Part shown: positions 1-9,098 of the stretch, in pieces
How the letters are laid out: every line of letters starts with the position of its first letter
How positions within the stretch are numbered: position 1 is the stretch's first letter
Source of the DNA: Acidobacteriota bacterium
GTDB lineage: Bacteria; Acidobacteriota; Terriglobia; Terriglobales; Acidobacteriaceae
NCBI GenBank assembly: GCA_003225555.1
Contig: QIAM01000001.1
Span: 60,894 to 124,893, forward strand
Direction of reading: 5' to 3'
Length of the DNA: 64,000 nt
Made by a program: the position numbers and the translations under genes
The notes under the pieces: model-generated
What the model was told of the DNA's origin: nothing
The model's database searches: none
Seen by the model: the letters and a program-made list of their open reading frames with translations, nothing else

Positions 1-99
1 GCACAAGCGAGCCGCGAACAAGACCCCGCCAAACTTAAGGATCTCGTTTCGGAACTCTGCGATCTTTTGGAGAAACAAATACAGCGTCACAAGTCTTAG
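1..99 (+). CDS. C-terminal fragment of a small helical protein (truncated at window edge)
   Basis: Frame 1 reads AQASREQDPAKLKDLVSELCDLLEKQIQRHKS then TAG; not in ORF track because the start lies outside the window. Confidence 0.5.
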   Translation, partial: AQASREQDPAKLKDLVSELCDLLEKQIQRHKS

Positions 100-162
100 G
101 GCTTGCCGTACAAGATGGACCGTATGGACATCCTACCGGGAAGGGAACAACCTTACGCTACT

Positions 163-336
163 ATGTCTTTCCGACGCTTGGAAGATCGCATTCGCGAACT
201 CTGCGCCGTCGCCGCAGTAGCGAAAGACGGCGAACTGGAAGCAATCCAGCTGGAATTAAGATCTGCTCTGTCCGACCATACTGAGCGACTCCGGAACTTG
301 GCATTCTTGCAACCTCTCGAGAGACGCGCCGCCTAG
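163..336 (+). CDS. Small hypothetical protein
   Basis: ORF; probable ATG at 163 (MSFRRLEDRIRELCAV...), Leu/Glu-rich helical. Confidence 0.45.
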   Translation: MSFRRLEDRIRELCAVAAVAKDGELEAIQLELRSALSDHTERLRNLAFLQPLERRAA

Positions 337-392
337 CAACGCGCCAGTAATGACGCACTGAAATCGTTCATTGCGGGGCGGACCCTCGGAAA

Positions 393-1142
393 TCATGCAA
401 CGTTCTTTGGCTGATCGTTATGGCTATCGACATTGATGCTCTGAGAGGAATGCTGAAAACGCCACCGAATGGAGCGGAAGTTTACCGCGAGCGGGAACCG
501 GAGCACTCTGGCCGTGCCTCGCAGTTTGTCGGGACCTGACACAGAACTGAACAGGTTGGCGAGAGGCCCCTCTCCGAAGAGTTCCGTCCGTCTCTTCCAC
601 CACTTGACCACCTCGCCGCAGGCCATCGCTGTGCCCGCCAGAAACATGATCAAGAGAACCAGAGCTACGTAGCGTTCGCGTGGGGCGACGGGCAGGACTG
701 CGCTTTTGGGGATAGGAGCGCTGGAGTCGATCGGGTCTGCTTTCCACGCGGAGGGTAACTCGACCAACAGAATGCGCGGCTGCTCCGGTTGGCCTGAAGC
801 CCGCACCCCGAGCCAGTGCCTGCCACTCGATATAAAAATATCGGCTGGCAGCCCTCCTAGCGTAGTCTCACCAAGCAGCACGGTGTAGCGTCCCTGGGCA
901 TCCGGATGCACGTCCTGTGTCTCCTGCCAGTAGGCCTCGTCCCCGCCATCGGGCTCCTTATATATCGTAAAGCGGACGCTGACTGCGCCAATGTTGAATC
1001 CCGCACGGTGGGAAGGAGTCAGCGTACCGGAGAACTTGAATAGACGCTGTATATCGACCCTGTCGCCCGCCCAGGGAGATGACCCCTGTGCGGATAAGGG
1101 GGAAACACACGCGAGGAAGAGGCAGACGAAAGTGAGCTTCAC
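393..1142 (-). CDS. Hypothetical secreted/membrane protein
   Basis: N-terminal signal-like MKLTFVCLFLACVSPLSAQG and an internal TM segment YVALVLLIMFLAGTAMACG. Confidence 0.65.
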   Translation of the reverse strand: MKLTFVCLFLACVSPLSAQGSSPWAGDRVDIQRLFKFSGTLTPSHRAGFNIGAVSVRFTIYKEPDGGDEAYWQETQDVHPDAQGRYTVLLGETTLGGLPADIFISSGRHWLGVRASGQPEQPRILLVELPSAWKADPIDSSAPIPKSAVLPVAPRERYVALVLLIMFLAGTAMACGEVVKWWKRRTELFGEGPLANLFSSVSGPDKLRGTARVLRFPLAVNFRSIRWRFQHSSQSINVDSHNDQPKNVA

Positions 1143-1335
1143 AAACAGTTACCGGCGGATTCTGACGCAGATGGCAGCGTGAGTATGAACGTGGTGCTGC
1201 CACTATTTGCATACGGTATTTCGAGTAGACGCACGTGGAATTTCCTTTAACAATTCTCATTCTTATCCTTATCGAGGTTCATTCTGTTCTGTTGCGCCTT
1301 GTTTCGCTTCGGCGGGACAGGCGAGGCGGCTGTCG

Positions 1336-2013
1336 CTACGTGAGCATTGGGTCATGCAGGTCGGCTAGAGTGAGTGTGAGGCTGCCTTCGGAACTGATTC
1401 GACGGATATCGGCGCAATTGTGCAGGATCCAGTCGGCACCGGCTTGGCGCAGAGCGGAGGCCGGGGATGTGGTTGTGAAAGCGACCACGCGAGTGCCGGC
1501 GGCCTTGCCGGATTGGATGCCGGCGGGAGCGTCTTCCACGACGATGCAATCCGTGGCGGGAAAATCGAGAAGCTGCGCGGCTTTCAAATAGGGCTCGGGG
1601 TGGGGCTTGCCGTGAGTTACGTCGGACGATGTGATCAGGCGATTGGGGATGGGCAGCCCGGCGGCGCGGAGACGGACTTCAGCGAGCCGGCGGCTGGACG
1701 AAGTCACGATGGTCCAGCGATTTTCCGGGAGGCTCGCGAGCAGGTCGAGCGTGCCGGGGAGGGGGACTACGCCTTCGAGGTCTTCGATCTCACGGCGTTC
1801 GACTTCGCGGTTTTCTTTTTCGTGGTCGGCATTGGGCAGGTACTCGCGAACCGTGGTCAGACTGGGACGGCCATGGGCGCGAGCGACGACCTCCTCGGGA
1901 TTGAAGCCGTGCCCGATCGCCCAGCGGTGCCACACGCGGGCGACGGCGGGAGTGGAGTCGATGAGGACGCCGTCCATGTCGAACAGGAGGGCGCTGCAAT
2001 GGACTTGGGTCAT
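1336..2013 (-). CDS. HAD-superfamily phosphatase (beta-phosphoglucomutase/sugar phosphatase-like)
   Basis: MTQVHCSALLFDMDGVLIDSTPAVARVW (DxDG motif I), TSSSRRL motif II, GKPHPEPYL and VVEDAPAGIQSGKAAG motif IV. Confidence 0.9.
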   Translation of the reverse strand: MTQVHCSALLFDMDGVLIDSTPAVARVWHRWAIGHGFNPEEVVARAHGRPSLTTVREYLPNADHEKENREVERREIEDLEGVVPLPGTLDLLASLPENRWTIVTSSSRRLAEVRLRAAGLPIPNRLITSSDVTHGKPHPEPYLKAAQLLDFPATDCIVVEDAPAGIQSGKAAGTRVVAFTTTSPASALRQAGADWILHNCADIRRISSEGSLTLTLADLHDPMLT

Positions 2014-2292
2014 TCTTTGGATTCTTTCAGGTTCTACTCGCGGAATTGACATTTTAGAGCATTCTGAAGAGGGATGTTGAGGGTACAAGAAAGAGACAAT
2101 CGCAGAGTTCGCGGAGAACGGCCGCAGAGAACGCGGAGGGCGCTTGCTGCCGAGAGGCCTTTTTTCCACCCAACAAGGAGTTTCCCGGAATGGGTCTAAA
2201 TCGTGATGAGCATCGCTTTTGTTCGTCAGTAGGGTCACGCCATGGGGTGAGGAGTGATGCTAGCATTCTCTTGCGCACGGGAGGAATGCGCG

Positions 2293-2646
2293 ATGCTGTC
2301 CAAGTGTGCGAATCCCGAATGTTCGGCGATGTTCCGGTACCTGCGGCAGGGGAAACTCTTCCGCCTGACGCCCACTCCCGCCGTGCAGACCGCTGCCGCG
2401 GCACTGGGATACCAGTTGACTGAGCGCTTCTGGCTCTGCGATCTTTGCTCCCAAGAGATGACGATGATCTGGGACGGGAATCGGGCCGCGATTGTGCCAC
2501 TCCCCAAGAGAGCCGAGGTGGAAATCCCCCCGCTGCAAATTCCTCATAAGAGTCCACAGAGGTCGAACGTGCAGGTTGCCCGGCAGCGGGCGCCACATCG
2601 GCCGGCTACGAAGACTGTTAATGGCAGGACGATCCGCGATTGCTGA
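2293..2646 (+). CDS. Small putative zinc-binding hypothetical protein
   Basis: CANPEC and CDLC cysteine pairs in a 117-aa ORF from the internal ATG. Confidence 0.55.
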   Translation: MLSKCANPECSAMFRYLRQGKLFRLTPTPAVQTAAAALGYQLTERFWLCDLCSQEMTMIWDGNRAAIVPLPKRAEVEIPPLQIPHKSPQRSNVQVARQRAPHRPATKTVNGRTIRDC

Positions 2647-2684
2647 TCAGGACTCGCAAGCTTAATTCCTCCCGATCACCTCGC

Positions 2685-3983
2685 TTACCTCGTCAGGTTG
2701 ACAGACAATCTGTTTACTTCCAATCCCGCCAGCAGAAACGCTCCCACACCGAACGTGTAGCTGGATGAGGGCTTGTATTGATCGGGCGCCGCGCCCACCG
2801 GTTGAATGCAGCCCAATCTGCCGTCGGAATAAATGTGGCTGATCAGGCCTTTCCACGCGCGGGTGATCACTGGGGTGTAAGCGGACGAATCCAGTATGCG
2901 GTGATTCACTCCCCAGGCCAGGGCGTAGGTGGAGAAGGCCGATCCGGATAGTTCGGGAAGAGGATAGGCACTCGCGTTCAGCAACCCGGGACGCCACAGC
3001 CCATCGTCTCCTTGCAAACTCGCGACGGCCGCTGCCATCTCCTTGTACTGGGTAACAAATCTTGGGCGGTCGGGATAATCCTCGGGCATGTACTCGAGCA
3101 CACGGACCAGTCCGGCCAGGACCCAGCCGTTGCCACGCGACCAGAACAGCTTTCTACCGTTCGGCTCAGTCTTGGTCAGGTAACTCGCATCGCGGGAGTA
3201 CAGATGTTCGCGGGAATCGTAGAGCCGCGCGGAAGTCGTCCACCATGCGCGATTCATGTAGTCAAGATAGGCGCGATTTCCCGTCCCTTTGTACAATCGC
3301 GCCCACGCCGGGGGAGCCATGAAGAGCGCATCGCACCACCACCACAGAATGTCCTTGTCATTCGGCGGAATTTTGAGGGCGCGATCAAACTGGTCACGAA
3401 CCGCTGCGATCATGGCCGGGGCGTGATGGCTCATGTAGAGCTCAAGATAGGTTTGTGCAACGACGTTGTCGTCGGCGTTGTTGAAGCGCGGGCCAAGTTG
3501 CCAGTGCAGAGACTTTCCCATCGCCTTCATGGCGTTGCGGTACTTTGATTTTCCAGTCGCAGCGGAAGCGGCCATGAATCCGGTGTAGAGAGCGCCCATG
3601 GTCCAGTCGGTGTTGTAGTGGCCCTGCACGCGCGCCAGTTGCCAATCGGCAACTTTCCGCATAGCTTTCTGGACGGCGCGTGGTCGCAGTTCAGGCGATA
3701 GATTGGTGGCTAGCGGAGGCACGATTTCGGGCTGGTCTCCGACCATGGGCAATCGATCCAGGCCGGGATTTCCCGGCGCACGAACCTGGGCGGTAGCTGA
3801 CGGCGTGGAGGCCAGCAATAATGCACAGAACAGCCGAACGGTTGGCCGGAGGAAGATGTGCATTCTGGAAATCGTAATCGTTTTGTGCTTGTTCTTGCAG
3901 GGTCGACCCTGAGGCGCTGCTGCCGGGCTGCGCCCGGATGGACAGCCGAGGGCGGCTGTCCCCACATAAATCGTATAGGTCAC
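2685..3983 (-). CDS. Glycoside hydrolase family 88/105-like protein (unsaturated rhamnogalacturonyl hydrolase type)
   Basis: Signal-like N-terminus; DWTMGALYTGFMAA, DDNVVAQTYLELY, WWWCDALFMAPPAWARLY, WSRGNGWVLAGLVRVLEYMP motifs of GH88/105. Confidence 0.85.
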   Translation of the reverse strand: MTYTIYVGTAALGCPSGRSPAAAPQGRPCKNKHKTITISRMHIFLRPTVRLFCALLLASTPSATAQVRAPGNPGLDRLPMVGDQPEIVPPLATNLSPELRPRAVQKAMRKVADWQLARVQGHYNTDWTMGALYTGFMAASAATGKSKYRNAMKAMGKSLHWQLGPRFNNADDNVVAQTYLELYMSHHAPAMIAAVRDQFDRALKIPPNDKDILWWWCDALFMAPPAWARLYKGTGNRAYLDYMNRAWWTTSARLYDSREHLYSRDASYLTKTEPNGRKLFWSRGNGWVLAGLVRVLEYMPEDYPDRPRFVTQYKEMAAAVASLQGDDGLWRPGLLNASAYPLPELSGSAFSTYALAWGVNHRILDSSAYTPVITRAWKGLISHIYSDGRLGCIQPVGAAPDQYKPSSSYTFGVGAFLLAGLEVNRLSVNLTR

Positions 3984-3988
3984 ATGGA

Positions 3989-4981
3989 TCAGGGTGTGAT
4001 CACGGCGGCGCCGTCGATCAAGTCGTTCTTGACCGCTATCAAGGCTTCATTCACCTGATCGAGAGAAAATACAGTCCCCTTGGGCTTGAGACCGATCTGC
4101 GCGGCGAGCTGGAGGAAATCGCGAGCGTCGGCGCGGGTCATGTTGGTTACGCTGCGGAGCTGGCGCTCGGCCCAGAGGAGCCGGTCATAATCGAATTCAG
4201 GGACGCGGTCAAGATGAATCGCGTTGATCGCTACCACGCCTCCCTTGCGCAGGCTGGCGAGCGCGGCGACGACGACATCTCCGCTGGGCGCGAAGGTGAT
4301 GGCGCGGTCAAGTTGCACCGGCAGCTTCTCCTTCTCGGTACCTACCCAGGTCGCTCCAAGAGACGTCGCCAGCTGACGATGGGACTCCCCGCGTGTGGAG
4401 ACATACACCTCGCATTTCCAGGCACGCAGAACCGCGATCGCGAGGTGAGCCGACGCTCCGAATCCGAACAGGCCGATCCGCTCGCCGGGCTCTACTCCGG
4501 CCACACGCAGGCTGCGGAAGCCGATGATCCCGGCGCACAGCAGCGGAGCGGCTTGTAGGTCGTCGAGTTGGGCGGGAAGCGGAAAGACAAAATCAGCGCG
4601 TGCGACCGAGTATTCCGCATATCCGCCAGCGACCGTGTAACCGGTAAACGTCGGCGAATCGCACAGATTCTCCATCCCTCGGCGACAGTAGCAGCAGCTT
4701 CCGTCGGTGCCGCCGAGCCAGGAGACACCGACGCGCGTGCCCAGCGGAAGGTCTGCGGTAGCTCCGTCAACGATCTCGCCGACGATTTGATGACCGGGCG
4801 TGATGTGATTCTGCACGGGTGGCAACTCTCCTTCCACGATGTGAAGGTCGGTGCGGCAAACTCCGCAGGTCCGCACGCGCAGTAGAACTTGTCCCGGGCG
4901 AGGCTGCGGAGCGGGCACGTCAGCGATTCGTAGCGGCCGATGTTGAACATTCTGCGGAGATGTAAGAAGCGCGGCCTTCAT
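3989..4981 (-). CDS. Zinc-dependent alcohol dehydrogenase family protein
   Basis: [10 protein letters not shown]..., [25 protein letters not shown], structural-zinc cysteines [15 protein letters not shown]. Confidence 0.88.
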   Translation of the reverse strand: MKAALLTSPQNVQHRPLRIADVPAPQPRPGQVLLRVRTCGVCRTDLHIVEGELPPVQNHITPGHQIVGEIVDGATADLPLGTRVGVSWLGGTDGSCCYCRRGMENLCDSPTFTGYTVAGGYAEYSVARADFVFPLPAQLDDLQAAPLLCAGIIGFRSLRVAGVEPGERIGLFGFGASAHLAIAVLRAWKCEVYVSTRGESHRQLATSLGATWVGTEKEKLPVQLDRAITFAPSGDVVVAALASLRKGGVVAINAIHLDRVPEFDYDRLLWAERQLRSVTNMTRADARDFLQLAAQIGLKPKGTVFSLDQVNEALIAVKNDLIDGAAVITP

Positions 4982-5197
4982 GATTTCAGCTCTGACTACT
5001 CTGATTATGAGCGTAGAGCGGCCAGTTTGCGCTGGCACATTCAAGGAAAAAAGCTGACGATCGCGAAAGGGGCGCGGTCTTCTCGTGCGTACCCTAAATT
5101 AGCGACTATCGACGCCCCTACATCGGAGCTACAATCCGCCTCGCCATACGAGCGTTCGAGTTCCAGGATCCAAACGTTTATCTCGCAAGGTGAGGCT

Positions 5198-6589
5198 ATG
5201 TCGGTCCACTCCAAGGAAGAAGTCTTCTCGAATCTCGACGACGAGGTATTCGGGACCAGTTTCCTTCCACGTCCGCTGCCCAAGTACAGGTTTCCCGGGC
5301 AAGAGTCGGATCCTACCGCGGCATATCAACTGGTGCACGATGAGCTGCTGCTCGACGGAAACTCGCGGCAGAACCTTGCCACATTCTGTCAGACCTGGGT
5401 CGAGCCCGAAGTGCGGAAGTTGATGGATGAATGCATCGACAAGAACATGATCGACAAGGACGAGTATCCGCAGACGGCGGAAATCGAGTCGCGCTGCGTT
5501 CACATGCTTGCCGATTTGTGGAACTCTCCCGACGCTGCAAATACGCAGGGTTGCTCCACCACTGGTTCGAGCGAGGCGGCGATGCTGGGCGGACTGGCGA
5601 TGAAGGCAAGATGGCGCACGAAGCGCCAGGATGCGGGTAAGCCGTCGAGCAAGCCCAACCTGATTTGCGGCCCAGTACAAATCTGCTGGCACAAGTTTGC
5701 CCGGTATTTTGATGTGGAACTCCGCCAGATTCCTTGCCAGGGGCAGCGCCTGCATATGTCGCCGGAAGAAGTTCTCAAACGCTGCGATGAGAACACCATC
5801 GGAGTCGTGGCCACGCTCGGGGTTACGCATACACTTCAGTACGAGCCCGTGCAGGCGGTCTGCCTCGCGCTCGATGATTTTGAAGAAGAGCGTGGGCTTA
5901 ATATTCCAGTTCATGTCGACGCCGCGAGCGGCGGATTCATCGCACCTTTCATTCATCGTTCTGTGGTCTGGGACTTTCGCTTGCCGCGGGTCAAGTCGAT
6001 CAATGCTTCCGGGCATAAGTTTGGTCTTGCCCCGCTGGGATGTGGTTGGGCTATCTGGCGTGAAACTGGAGATCTGCCGGAAGAATTGATCTTCCGCGTA
6101 AAGTATCTGGGCGGAAACATGCCGACATTCGCGCTGAACTTTTCGCGTCCGGGAGGACAGGTCGTAGCCCAGTACTACAATTTCGTCCGGCTTGGTCGCG
6201 AGGGCTACACCAAGATCACTCAGGGCTGCGCCGATGTCGGGGCGTGGTTCGCGGACGAGGTCAAGAAGTTGGGGATGTTCGAACTGATCTACGATGGACG
6301 TGGCGGGATTCCGGGATGCACGTGGACTCTGAAGAAGAGCCAGGACCACTTTTTTACCCTTTACGACTTGGCGGATCGCTTGCGGGTGAAGGGATGGCAG
6401 GTGCCCGCGTATCCGATGCCGGCCAAGAGAAGCGATCTGATCGTGCAGCGCGTGCTGGCGCGGCTGGGGTTCAGTCGGGACCTGGCTGGGCTACTGATGG
6501 AAGACCTGCAGCGTGCCATCAAACATTTCCAGACAAATCCCTCTCCGAAGTCTCTCTCTCGCCAGAGTGCGGGTGGATACCACCACTGA
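5198..6589 (+). CDS. gadB: Glutamate decarboxylase (PLP-dependent)
   Basis: [74 protein letters not shown] (PLP-lysine). Confidence 0.92.
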   Translation: MSVHSKEEVFSNLDDEVFGTSFLPRPLPKYRFPGQESDPTAAYQLVHDELLLDGNSRQNLATFCQTWVEPEVRKLMDECIDKNMIDKDEYPQTAEIESRCVHMLADLWNSPDAANTQGCSTTGSSEAAMLGGLAMKARWRTKRQDAGKPSSKPNLICGPVQICWHKFARYFDVELRQIPCQGQRLHMSPEEVLKRCDENTIGVVATLGVTHTLQYEPVQAVCLALDDFEEERGLNIPVHVDAASGGFIAPFIHRSVVWDFRLPRVKSINASGHKFGLAPLGCGWAIWRETGDLPEELIFRVKYLGGNMPTFALNFSRPGGQVVAQYYNFVRLGREGYTKITQGCADVGAWFADEVKKLGMFELIYDGRGGIPGCTWTLKKSQDHFFTLYDLADRLRVKGWQVPAYPMPAKRSDLIVQRVLARLGFSRDLAGLLMEDLQRAIKHFQTNPSPKSLSRQSAGGYHH

Positions 6590-6639
6590 TTTTCCTGGCG
6601 AACTGCAGTCGCAGCTTACTGTTGAAGGTGCGTGCGGAA

Positions 6640-6735
6640 ATAGTGCCGTCCCTCCGGGACTCAATCTGCGGTCCCGCCTATCCCAGGGCTTACGCCTTGG
6701 GCTAATGAATCCCGCCCCTTCGGGGCTAGGTTTTG
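6640..6735. repeat. Intergenic multi-hairpin element
   Basis: Successive inverted repeats GTCCCtccGGGAC, CCCAGGGCttaCGCCTTGGG (imperfect), GCCCCttCGGGGC between gadB and the acidic-protein cluster. Confidence 0.5.
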
Positions 6736-6937
6736 CCAACTTCAATCCATCCCGTCTGTCCCGAATTCAGATTCACGCGTTACTGCCGTCAATTCAGTTT
6801 CACGCAAACCGCCGTCGCATGTTTCAGCGACCCACTTCCGGTGACCTCAAAGCTGCTCGCCACAAGATGTGACTAGACTCGTCGCGTGCTCCAGTCTAAG
6901 TTGCTCACGTCGTCATCAACCGTGAGGAGGTCAGACC

Positions 6938-7969
6938 ATGGCGGACATGCATGAGGGCGAACTGGAAATGGAACTGGAAGACGAGTTCCACGAGGGCGAA
7001 AGCGAAGACGAATCAAGTCTGGAAGGCGAGGGCTGGCTCGGCGCCATCGGCAACGTGGTCGGCAGCCTGCTGGGTGAGGGCGAAGAGGAGGACGAAAGCT
7101 CCTTTGAAGCCGAAGACGAGAGTGCCTTCGAAGCCGAAGACGAACTTGAGGATGAATCGAGCCTCGAGGGTGAGGGCTGGCTGGGCACTATAGGCAACGT
7201 CGTGGGTAGCCTGCTCGGCGAAGGTGAAGACGAGTTCGAGGACGAGAGTGCCTTCGAAGGCGAGGATGAAGGCGAGGAGTTCTTCGGCAAGATTGGAAAA
7301 TTCCTCAAGAAGGCCGCTCCCATGCTAAAGAGAGTCGCCAAGATTGCCGCTCCCATCGTGGGTACGGCGGTCGGCGGCCCGTTCGGAGCTGCGCTCGGCG
7401 GCCTGGCCAGCAAGGCCTTAGGCGAGGGCGAGTATGAGGATGAGCTCGAAGGTGAAACCGAGGCAGAGGGCGAAGCAGAAATGACGCACGAGATTGCCGC
7501 CCACGAACTGACTCACAATGAGGCTGTAGCCGAGATGATGGCGGAGGCTGCCTCTCTGGAAGCACATGAGGGCGAAGCCGAAGCCATGGCTGGGGCTGCC
7601 GCCGCTACCGTCATTTCGCCGCGCGACCGCAGAGCCTTGCGGCGAATCCTCCCCCACATGGTTCGGGGCACGGCAATTCTTACGCGAATCTTGCGCCGTC
7701 GGCGTCTTACCCGGCCTGCGGTGCGCGTCGTCCCCACGATTGTTCGCCGCGCCGTGAAAGATCTGAAACGGCAAGCGGCCAAGGGGATTCCTATCACTCG
7801 CAAAACCGCGGCCCGCGCTGCAGCCAAACAGGTGCGTAAGGTGCTGAGCAGTCCAAGGGCCTGCGCCGCCGCCATCACTCGCAACGTGAAGGTGAGCCGT
7901 TCCTATAAGCGGCCGCGCCGGCGTATGCGTGGGCGGCTGCAACGTCGCCGTCGCTCCGCACTCCGCTAA
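6938..7969 (+). CDS. Charge-segregated protein A: acidic N-terminal half, embedded cationic amphipathic segment, strongly basic C-terminal domain
   Basis: RBS gaggagg upstream of ATG; two copies of DESSLEGEGWLG[AT]IGNVVGSLLGEGE; FFGKIGKFLKKAAPMLKRVAKIAAPIVG; basic tail RRALRRILPHMVRG...RRRRSALR. Confidence 0.85.
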   Translation: MADMHEGELEMELEDEFHEGESEDESSLEGEGWLGAIGNVVGSLLGEGEEEDESSFEAEDESAFEAEDELEDESSLEGEGWLGTIGNVVGSLLGEGEDEFEDESAFEGEDEGEEFFGKIGKFLKKAAPMLKRVAKIAAPIVGTAVGGPFGAALGGLASKALGEGEYEDELEGETEAEGEAEMTHEIAAHELTHNEAVAEMMAEAASLEAHEGEAEAMAGAAAATVISPRDRRALRRILPHMVRGTAILTRILRRRRLTRPAVRVVPTIVRRAVKDLKRQAAKGIPITRKTAARAAAKQVRKVLSSPRACAAAITRNVKVSRSYKRPRRRMRGRLQRRRRSALR

Positions 7970-8030
7970 TCGGACCTGAGTTTGAGTCACAGGCCCGCAA
8001 CGTCCGACCACTATTGCAGGAGGAAGCGTC

Positions 8031-9074
8031 ATGGCATATGAGTCCGAGAGTGAACTGATCCAGGCCGAACTCGAGGATGAATACTCGGGGGAAGGTGAAG
8101 ACGAGATGGAAGACGAGTACGAGGACGAATCCAGCCTGGAGGGCGAAGGCTGGCTCGGCGCCATCGGCAATGTGGTCGGAAGTCTTCTTGGCGAAGGAGA
8201 AGACGAGTACGAGGACGAGAGCGCGTTCGAGTCCGAGGACGAAGCCGAGGATGAGATCAGCCCCATCCGCAAGATCTATCCTGACGCCATGATGGAGCAT
8301 CTGGGTGAACTGGCGTTTGAGGCGGAGAGCGAAGATGAGGCCGCCGAGCATTTTCTGCCGCTCATCGGCATGGCCGCCAGCAAACTGCTGCCGGTTGTGG
8401 CCAAGGCAATCGCGCCCATGGCGAAGAAGGCGCTGCCCAAGATCGCGCGGGCAGTGACGAGAGCTACTCCACGGCTGACCAAAGGCATTGGACAGGTCGC
8501 GAGGACGCTCCATCGTAATCCGCAGACTCGTCATCTGCTGAAGACGGTGCCGGCGATTGCCCGACGCACGGTGGGGAGCATCGCCCGCCAGGCTGCGCAT
8601 GGCCGGAACATCAATCCACGCACCGCCGTGCGGACGCTGGCCAAACAGGCACGGCGAGTGCTTGCTCATCCGCAGCAGCGCCGGCACGCGCTGCGCCATC
8701 ACAATCAGCTCGAGCGTAAATTCCACGGACGTTACGCACGTGGGATGGCACGGCCGCACTGGCGTTATGGCCGCTATCCTTACCGGTCCGGTCGTGGTCG
8801 GGTTCGCGGCGGCGCGGCTCCGGGATACGCTGCATCGCGTCCGGGCACGCCTGGCTACGCAGTTTCCGGCACGCCCGGATACGCAGCTGCGGGCGCGGTA
8901 CCGAGGATCGGCGTGCCTGGCGCGGGTGGACGCCCGGGCCGGTACGGACAGGTTGTCGGGGGACAATGCACGTGTGCGGCCTGTCCGGCCAGTGGCGGAA
9001 GCCCGGCCCAATCAACTTCAACTCCAACGCCAACTCCTGCCTACTGCCGTTGCTGCGGGCAAGTGTTGAGATAA
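8031..9074 (+). CDS. Charge-segregated protein B, paralogue of protein A, with PGYA-rich linker and Cys-cluster tail
   Basis: RBS aggagg; one copy of DESSLEGEGWLGAIGNVVGSLLGEGE; basic segment TVPAIARRTVGSIARQAAHGRNINPRTAVRTLAKQARRVLAHPQ alignable with protein A; CTCAAC and CRCC at C-terminus. Confidence 0.85.
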   Translation: MAYESESELIQAELEDEYSGEGEDEMEDEYEDESSLEGEGWLGAIGNVVGSLLGEGEDEYEDESAFESEDEAEDEISPIRKIYPDAMMEHLGELAFEAESEDEAAEHFLPLIGMAASKLLPVVAKAIAPMAKKALPKIARAVTRATPRLTKGIGQVARTLHRNPQTRHLLKTVPAIARRTVGSIARQAAHGRNINPRTAVRTLAKQARRVLAHPQQRRHALRHHNQLERKFHGRYARGMARPHWRYGRYPYRSGRGRVRGGAAPGYAASRPGTPGYAVSGTPGYAAAGAVPRIGVPGAGGRPGRYGQVVGGQCTCAACPASGGSPAQSTSTPTPTPAYCRCCGQVLR

Positions 9075-9098
9075 GAAACGACTCGTTGAGGCAAGACT

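Noticed and set aside
5129-6349. 406-aa minus-strand ORF
   Set aside because: Antisense shadow of the clearly recognised glutamate decarboxylase; no family-like motifs
7875-9011. 378-aa minus-strand ORF
   Set aside because: Shadow ORF opposite protein B, produced by the biased GAG/GAA and CGC codons
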